Positions 14,592 to 18,288 of a DNA stretch of 18,288 nt are shown here, in pieces. Each line of letters opens with the position of its first letter. The stretch's first letter is position 1. The position numbers were made by a program, and so were the translations under genes. Source of the stretch: an uncultured Saprospiraceae bacterium (GTDB lineage: Bacteria > Bacteroidota > Bacteroidia > Chitinophagales > Saprospiraceae); contig CALHUZ010000449.1 of the NCBI GenBank assembly GCA_938039305.1, positions 1 to 18,288 on the forward strand, in the 5' to 3' direction. Below the pieces are notes generated by a model. It saw nothing but the letters and a program-made list of their open reading frames with translations. It made no database searches and was not told the origin of the DNA.

Positions 14592-16034
14592 CTATCTAAC
14601 TAAAAGTATATCTCCTGTGATGTGCTCGATCGTCCCATCTATGAATTCTACCTCGGCCATATAAACGTACACTCCACCAGGAAGTAGATTTCCGTTGATC
14701 ATTCCTCCCCAAGCCTTTGACTCGTCATTAATCAAGTGTCTCCCGACATCATGAAGAGGGACTCCCCAGCGATTGAATACTTTGAATTGGTGGACAATAG
14801 CGGCGCCATCTCGACTTCTAACCATAAAAGTGTCGTTGTCTCCGTCGCCGTCTGGTGTAAATATATTAGCGCCATAGACTTCCTTGTATGCGAATTCAGG
14901 CTCTACTAAGACTGAGTGTTCGTACGAACAGTTGTGTTCATCGGTAACTATGGCTAATATGTCACTGTCCTCAGTGAATTTGCCGAAAGGCGTGAGACAG
15001 TCATCACAAGTCAACTCACCTAAGCTCTGCCAAAGGATATCGTGAATTTGAGTATTTGCAAAACCTTCTAATTCTAAATTGATAGGGATCACTTGGTCCC
15101 TATAAAACAAATCTTCACCAGCTCTTACTCTAATAGATCGGCCTTCTATTTTTCTTACTTCCGTAGAAATTGAATCTATGCAGCCTAGTTCATTAGTCAC
15201 TGTCACCGATACTGTTCCAGCATCTGCTATTACGGTATTTGAGGTGGTATCTCCAGTAGACCATGCATATGATGAGAATCCTGATGAGGATAAGCTGGAT
15301 ATTTCGCCGACACACAAGATTTTATCACCTTCTATCGGAATCTCTTTTTCAACGTAAACATGGATTTGCATGCTTTTTTCATCAAAACAGCCATCGTGAT
15401 CTTGTACTTGTATGGTATAGGTATCGGATTTATCAGCCATCAGATTGCTTTTGAGAGATCTCATGCCTTGGCCGGTTGACCATTCATAACTTTCAAAAGG
15501 AGCATCTACTGAAAGCTCTCGTGTCTTATCTTGGCATTCTGAACCTGACGCGAATATTTCATAAGCACGAAAAAGACCCAGCGAGTCTTTAGCCACACAA
15601 TTAAATCCATTTTTACAAGACCATATATTCATTAGGTTACTCGTAAAAGTAAAATCGGTGTACGCTTCGAAGTCATTGCAGTCATTAATTTCTTCGTCAA
15701 TGAAGCAATGGGCTATTGATGTTCCTGATTCATTGTAAATCATGATGAAGGAGCTATTGTCATCATAAGCATATCTCAATCGGTAGAGAACATCGCCGTA
15801 TTTGTCATGATATCTTTTGAAAGTTGGGGGAGACATACAATCCACACATAATGTGGTGCTGTTTCTGAGGCTATCAACGAGATCTAGTATCCATATGTTA
15901 GATGGCTCCTTAATAGCATACTTAGAAATGCCAAGTACAGCTTGGGGAGCTTGCGGCCCAACGGGAGATTGGGCTGAGCAAAACACTGAAAATAATAGAA
16001 TCAAGCCTACTATGGTTGTTAGATGCTTTATCAT
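14592..16034 (-). CDS. Secreted protein with PKD/Ig-like repeats and gliding-motility (CHU_C, T9SS type B) C-terminal domain
   Basis: The frame opens at 16064, but the signal peptide MIKHLTTIVGLILLFSVFCSAQ starts at 16034, which I use (480 residues). After it lies an unrecognised cysteine-containing region (about 60-175). Two repeats with YxWSTG follow (WSTG at 185-188 and 258-261), each ending near GC(F/I)D, as in PKD-like surface modules. The last 95 residues form the CHU_C/T9SS type B sorting domain: ANIFTPDGDGDNDTF (389-403), FNRWG (420-424), GNLLPGGVYVYMAEV (448-462) and the terminal TGDILLVR. The protein is therefore expected to be secreted by the type IX system and held at the surface or released. 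Its ligand is unknown. It converges with the glycosyltransferase gene and diverges from mraZ. Confidence 0.88.
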   Translation of the reverse strand: MIKHLTTIVGLILLFSVFCSAQSPVGPQAPQAVLGISKYAIKEPSNIWILDLVDSLRNSTTLCVDCMSPPTFKRYHDKYGDVLYRLRYAYDDNSSFIMIYNESGTSIAHCFIDEEINDCNDFEAYTDFTFTSNLMNIWSCKNGFNCVAKDSLGLFRAYEIFASGSECQDKTRELSVDAPFESYEWSTGQGMRSLKSNLMADKSDTYTIQVQDHDGCFDEKSMQIHVYVEKEIPIEGDKILCVGEISSLSSSGFSSYAWSTGDTTSNTVIADAGTVSVTVTNELGCIDSISTEVRKIEGRSIRVRAGEDLFYRDQVIPINLELEGFANTQIHDILWQSLGELTCDDCLTPFGKFTEDSDILAIVTDEHNCSYEHSVLVEPEFAYKEVYGANIFTPDGDGDNDTFMVRSRDGAAIVHQFKVFNRWGVPLHDVGRHLINDESKAWGGMINGNLLPGGVYVYMAEVEFIDGTIEHITGDILLVR

Positions 16035-16159
16035 ATTATGATATATTACCATGTGTAGTACCATTATCGTACCAGTTTTTCAATAATCAATTGATTTTAA
16101 CTAGTGTGAAAGCACTAAATCGGTAATGGTTTGAAAATGGCCATATATGTCATAACCTA

Positions 16160-16190
16160 TTGCTTACCATCTAATAATATATTATTTTTG
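16160..16190 (+). promoter_or_regulatory. Distal promoter of the mraZ/dcw operon (TTG-N20-TATTTTTG)
   Basis: TTG at 16160-16162 and TATTTTTG at 16183-16190 with exactly 20 nt between, matching the Bacteroidota consensus fully. Transcription would start near 16197 and give a leader of about 200 nt to the mraZ start. A 5-bp inverted repeat AATAC/GTATT (16196-16209) lies right at the predicted start and could be an operator. Confidence 0.55.
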
Positions 16191-16215
16191 ATCGTAATAC
16201 GTAAGTATTGAACCT

Positions 16216-16244
16216 ACCTGAGAGCTCCCTTTAGAACCTGAGAG
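16216..16244 (+). repeat. 9-bp direct repeat ACCTGAGAG, 20-bp period
   Basis: ACCTGAGAG occurs at 16216-16224 and 16236-16244, so the copies lie on the same face of the helix two turns apart. It is downstream of the distal promoter and upstream of mraZ. It could bind a dimeric regulator or be chance. Confidence 0.5.
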
Positions 16245-16253
16245 GAGTAATTC

Positions 16254-16330
16254 ATAATACATCGAGTTATAAACTGTAATCATGTCGCTTATAACGGTGT
16301 ATATATTATGAAAAATTCGATGTGTATTAT
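16254..16330 (+). repeat. Nested inverted repeat in the mraZ leader
   Basis: The outer arms are ATAATACATCGA (16254-16265) and TCGATGTGTATTAT (16317-16330), complementary except for a 2-nt bulge. Directly inside the left arm, GTTATAA (16266-16272) pairs with TTATAAC (16289-16295), leaving a 16-nt loop. It ends 7 nt before the MraZ operator. It could fold as a leader RNA structure or a DNA cruciform/operator. Confidence 0.5.
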
Positions 16331-16337
16331 TCTTTTT

Positions 16338-16363
16338 GTGGTAGATAGTGGGAGAAAGTGGGA
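16338..16363 (+). promoter_or_regulatory. MraZ operator: three direct repeats at 10-bp period
   Basis: GTGGTA at 16338, GTGGGA at 16348 and GTGGGA at 16358 recur every 10 bp. E. coli MraZ binds TGGGN repeats separated by 5 nt (10-bp period) in front of its own gene, so this is the expected autoregulatory site of the dcw cluster. The first repeat is imperfect (TGGT). Confidence 0.7.
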
Positions 16364-16398
16364 AACGGAGCTTACATTTGTATCATAAGGCGAAAAGC

Positions 16399-16851
16399 TT
16401 GTACCACTTTACAGGAGAATATGATTGTAAGATAGACGCGAAAGGTCGAATTCGGCTGCCGTCTGCACTGATCCGACAGATCGGGGGTGCCAATCTAAAT
16501 TTTACTGTGAATAGAGGTTTTGAGCAGCACCTTATAATGTATCCTAAAGAAGTTTGGGATCGAAAGACGAAAGAGATAAATCAATTGAACATTTACAAAA
16601 AGCAGCACCGCCAGGTGATAAGGTATTTCTACCGCGGCGCTACTGAGGTGAATCTGGACAAAGCAGATCGAGTGTTGGTACCCAAAAGCCTACTTGAGTA
16701 TGCAGGAATCGAAGATGGAGTTGTTCTTTTTGCTTACCAAGATCAGATAGAGATATGGTCAAAGAAGCGATACGAAGGAATGATAGATCAGGAGCCAGAG
16801 GATTTTTCAAGCATAGCCGACCAAGTTTTTGGTGATGATGCTGATGTATAA
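16399..16851 (+). CDS. mraZ: Transcriptional regulator MraZ (start revised)
   Basis: An AbrB-type regulator with two SpoVT/AbrB motifs, DAKGRIRLP (13-21) and DKADRVLVP (87-95). MraZ proteins normally begin a few residues before the first F-x-G-E-Y segment. The TTG at 16399 gives MYHFTGEYDCKIDAKGR (150 residues) and has AAGG eight nt upstream. The GTG at 16348 would add 17 residues unlike the family and would put the start codon inside the MraZ operator. A TTG at 16378, with GGAG seven nt upstream, is the other reasonable choice. MraZ represses or tunes the division and cell wall cluster that it heads, and can oppose the neighbouring RsmH. Its TAA shares one base with the rsmH ATG (TAATG). Confidence 0.85.
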   Translation: MYHFTGEYDCKIDAKGRIRLPSALIRQIGGANLNFTVNRGFEQHLIMYPKEVWDRKTKEINQLNIYKKQHRQVIRYFYRGATEVNLDKADRVLVPKSLLEYAGIEDGVVLFAYQDQIEIWSKKRYEGMIDQEPEDFSSIADQVFGDDADV

Positions 16852-17759
16852 TGAACGATCAAACTCATACTTATCATACTCCAGTTCTACTGAGAGAGTG
16901 TATCGACAATTTAAGTATTAAGCCTGAAGGGGTTTATGTTGATGTGACTTTTGGAGGCGGAGGACATTCCAGACCGATTTTGGACCGGATGAATGCCAAA
17001 GGGCGACTATTCGGATTTGATCAAGATGAGCAAGCTATTTCTAATTCTATAGATGACACGAGATTTACTTTCGTGCGAGGCAACTTTCAGTATATCTCGC
17101 ATTTCATGAAGTATTATCAATTGTCTGAAGTGGATGGGATATTGGCAGACTTGGGTGTATCGTCATTTCATTTTGATGAACCATCGAGGGGCTTTTCTTA
17201 TCGTTTTGACAGCAAGTTAGACATGCGTATGAATCAAGATGTCTCACTTACCGCTGCTGAAGTATTGGCTACATATAGTCAGGCGGAATTGCAAAAGATC
17301 TTCTCCGAATATGGAGAGCTTAGAAATGCAAAGACTTTCAGTAAGGCGATATGTGAAGTTCGGAAGGTTTCGGCAATTGTAGAAGTAAAGCATCTACTTG
17401 ATTTGATAGGGAGGTTGTATAGAGGCGATCGACAGAGGTATACGTCACAGGTTTTTCAGGCCTTGCGTATAGAGGTTAATGACGAAGTGGGAACGCTTGA
17501 GTTGTTTATGCAGCGAGCTATTAAGTTGATTAAAACTGGAGGAAGATTAGTGGTGATTACTTATCATTCTTTAGAAGATAAGATTGTAAAAAAGGCAATG
17601 CGTGGAGAGGGAAGTGTGCATGGCACATTTGATGAGTACGGACGCAGTCTAAGTAAGCTAAAGCAAATAACTCGAAAGCCTATAGTGCCTTCAGAGATTG
17701 AAATAAATAGAAACAGTCGCGCGGCAAGTGCTAAACTCCGAGTGATTGAGAAATTATAA
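16851..17759 (+). CDS. rsmH: 16S rRNA (cytosine(1402)-N(4))-methyltransferase RsmH
   Basis: 302 residues. HTPVLLRECIDNL (8-20) is the family's start signature. The SAM-binding motif I is VDVTFGGGGHS, followed by GFDQDEQA. Then come DGILADLGVSSFHFD with RGFSYRFDSKLDMRMN, RYTSQVFQALRIEVNDE and VITYHSLEDKIVKKAMR, all typical of MraW/RsmH. It N4-methylates C1402 of 16S rRNA in the ribosomal P site. It is fused to its neighbours by 1-nt TAATG overlaps on both sides, placing it in the dcw operon. Confidence 0.96.
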   Translation: MNDQTHTYHTPVLLRECIDNLSIKPEGVYVDVTFGGGGHSRPILDRMNAKGRLFGFDQDEQAISNSIDDTRFTFVRGNFQYISHFMKYYQLSEVDGILADLGVSSFHFDEPSRGFSYRFDSKLDMRMNQDVSLTAAEVLATYSQAELQKIFSEYGELRNAKTFSKAICEVRKVSAIVEVKHLLDLIGRLYRGDRQRYTSQVFQALRIEVNDEVGTLELFMQRAIKLIKTGGRLVVITYHSLEDKIVKKAMRGEGSVHGTFDEYGRSLSKLKQITRKPIVPSEIEINRNSRAASAKLRVIEKL

Positions 17760-18043
17760 TGATGAGCAAACGTATCAAGATGTCCAAGCTGTATGGTTGG
17801 GTGCCTTACTTTGGGCTTGTGTGTCTATTGGTTCTGTGTTATATCGCCACTGTGCATAGTGCAGAGCGTAAAATTAGAATGATAGATAAGAAGCATAGGG
17901 AGATAGAAGATATACGTAGAGAGTATATCTCGATAAAAAGAGATGTGCAGCACGAAGGTACGCTGTACGAAGTGGCGAAAGATGTGAAGGGAATGGATAT
18001 GAACGATGAAATTCATATGCCTAAGAAAATTGAAAAAATATAA
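17759..18043 (+). CDS. ftsL: FtsL-like cell division protein
   Basis: 94 residues: a short basic cytosolic N-terminus, one membrane helix (about 13-34) and a charged, helical periplasmic part (36-70) suited to a coiled coil. Sequence similarity is low, as usual for FtsL, so the assignment rests on size, topology and position between rsmH and ftsI. FtsL joins FtsB/FtsQ-type partners to activate FtsWI at the septum. The start is a double ATG (ATGATG) overlapping the rsmH stop by one base. Confidence 0.8.
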   Translation: MMSKRIKMSKLYGWVPYFGLVCLLVLCYIATVHSAERKIRMIDKKHREIEDIRREYISIKRDVQHEGTLYEVAKDVKGMDMNDEIHMPKKIEKI

Positions 18044-18288
18044 TGGCCGAGTTGAATAGGAAGAATGAGTTGTTGTATCGTGCTTATGCGGTATTGCTGG
18101 TTTTCTTCTTGTTTGCACTGCTCATCGTCTTTAGGGTAGCAAAAATATCTATCGTAGAAGGTGATAAGTGGAGAGCGAAGAAAGAGACGAGATACTTAGA
18201 GTGGCGTCCGCTCAAGACACAGCGAGGTAATATATATGCAGATGATGGTCAGAGTTTATTGGCTACATCAGTTGAGTTCTTTGAAATA
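18043..18288 (+). CDS. ftsI: Penicillin-binding protein FtsI (peptidoglycan transpeptidase), N-terminal part
   Basis: The ATG overlaps the ftsL stop (TAATG) and the frame is open to the window edge (82 residues). The visible part has a short cytosolic stretch, a single membrane helix (about 13-31, AYAVLLVFFLFALLIVF) and the start of the class B PBP pedestal domain with RGNIYADDGQSLLATSV (61-77), the conserved RG-I-D--G--LA motif. The transpeptidase domain lies outside the window. Order after ftsL in a dcw cluster identifies it as the septal PBP. Confidence 0.88.
   Translation, partial: MAELNRKNELLYRAYAVLLVFFLFALLIVFRVAKISIVEGDKWRAKKETRYLEWRPLKTQRGNIYADDGQSLLATSVEFFEI

Larger units (their letters stand above)
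16035..16398 (+). other. Divergent intergenic region upstream of the dcw cluster
   Basis: About 360 nt between the CHU_C gene and the likely mraZ start. The right two thirds hold a promoter, a 9-bp direct repeat, a large inverted repeat and the MraZ operator (listed separately). In the left third I see only a short ATCAT/ATGAT palindrome at the CHU_C start and no TAnnTTTG box for that gene. No convincing small protein gene was found. Confidence 0.7.

Noticed and set aside
16035..16064. Ten-residue extension of the CHU_C protein
   Set aside because: The signal peptide begins at 16034; the extra residues would disturb it.
17825..18118. Minus-strand open frame across ftsL and the start of ftsI
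   Set aside because: It is antisense to two essential division genes with no similarity I recognise; a shadow frame.
1..18288. CRISPR arrays, insertion sequences, phage, toxin-antitoxin or defence genes, tRNA genes
   Set aside because: No repeat-spacer pattern, transposase or integrase motif, or cloverleaf was found on reading both strands; gene content is housekeeping and lipid metabolism.

Overview
The window looks like chromosomal core sequence from a Bacteroidota bacterium, most likely a Saprospiria- or Lewinella-like lineage (the lineage is inference). Pointers are a T9SS type B (CHU_C) C-terminal domain, a DUF5686 outer-membrane protein with a carboxypeptidase-regulatory-like N-domain, a fused alpha/beta 2-oxoacid dehydrogenase E1, a 2TM-domain protein, scarce Shine-Dalgarno sites, and several promoters of the Bacteroidota form TTG-N(19-22)-TAnnTTTG. 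No tRNA, rRNA, CRISPR array, insertion sequence or phage gene was seen.

Layout. Positions 1-4419 (minus strand) hold a tightly packed five-gene set. In transcription order it runs: DUF4833 protein, fatty acid 2-hydroxylase-like membrane enzyme, serine palmitoyltransferase-like PLP enzyme, GNAT acyltransferase of the bacterial ceramide synthase type, and an NAD-dependent reductase that runs off the left edge. I read it as a bacterial sphingolipid (ceramide) operon: condensation, N-acylation, 3-keto reduction and 2-hydroxylation, plus one protein of unknown role. A perfect TAnnTTTG box lies just before the first gene. Upstream on the same strand is a large DUF5686 outer-membrane protein (to about 7094) with its own promoter. 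Then come a KAS III (FabH-type) gene on the plus strand and, overlapping it tail to tail, a voltage-gated K+ channel with a C-terminal zinc ribbon, a 2TM protein, yaaA and a DUF1573 lipoprotein-like/periplasmic protein with a clear intrinsic terminator. On the plus strand follow a fused E1 alpha/beta dehydrogenase and a dolichol-phosphate-mannose-synthase-like glycosyltransferase. A minus-strand secreted CHU_C protein is next.

The right end (16160-18288) is the start of the division and cell wall cluster: a promoter, a roughly 200-nt leader with repeats and an inverted repeat, a three-repeat MraZ operator, then mraZ, rsmH, ftsL and the start of ftsI, each joined to the next by a 1-nt TAATG overlap.

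How they fit: the branched-chain-type E1 and the KAS III enzyme could supply iso-branched acyl chains, the usual backbone of Bacteroidota sphingolipids, to the ceramide operon, but they are not in one transcription unit with it, so this is only a suggestion. The most interesting items are the DUF4833-hydroxylase pairing inside the ceramide operon and the mraZ leader with its operator, which also argues against the longest reading of mraZ.
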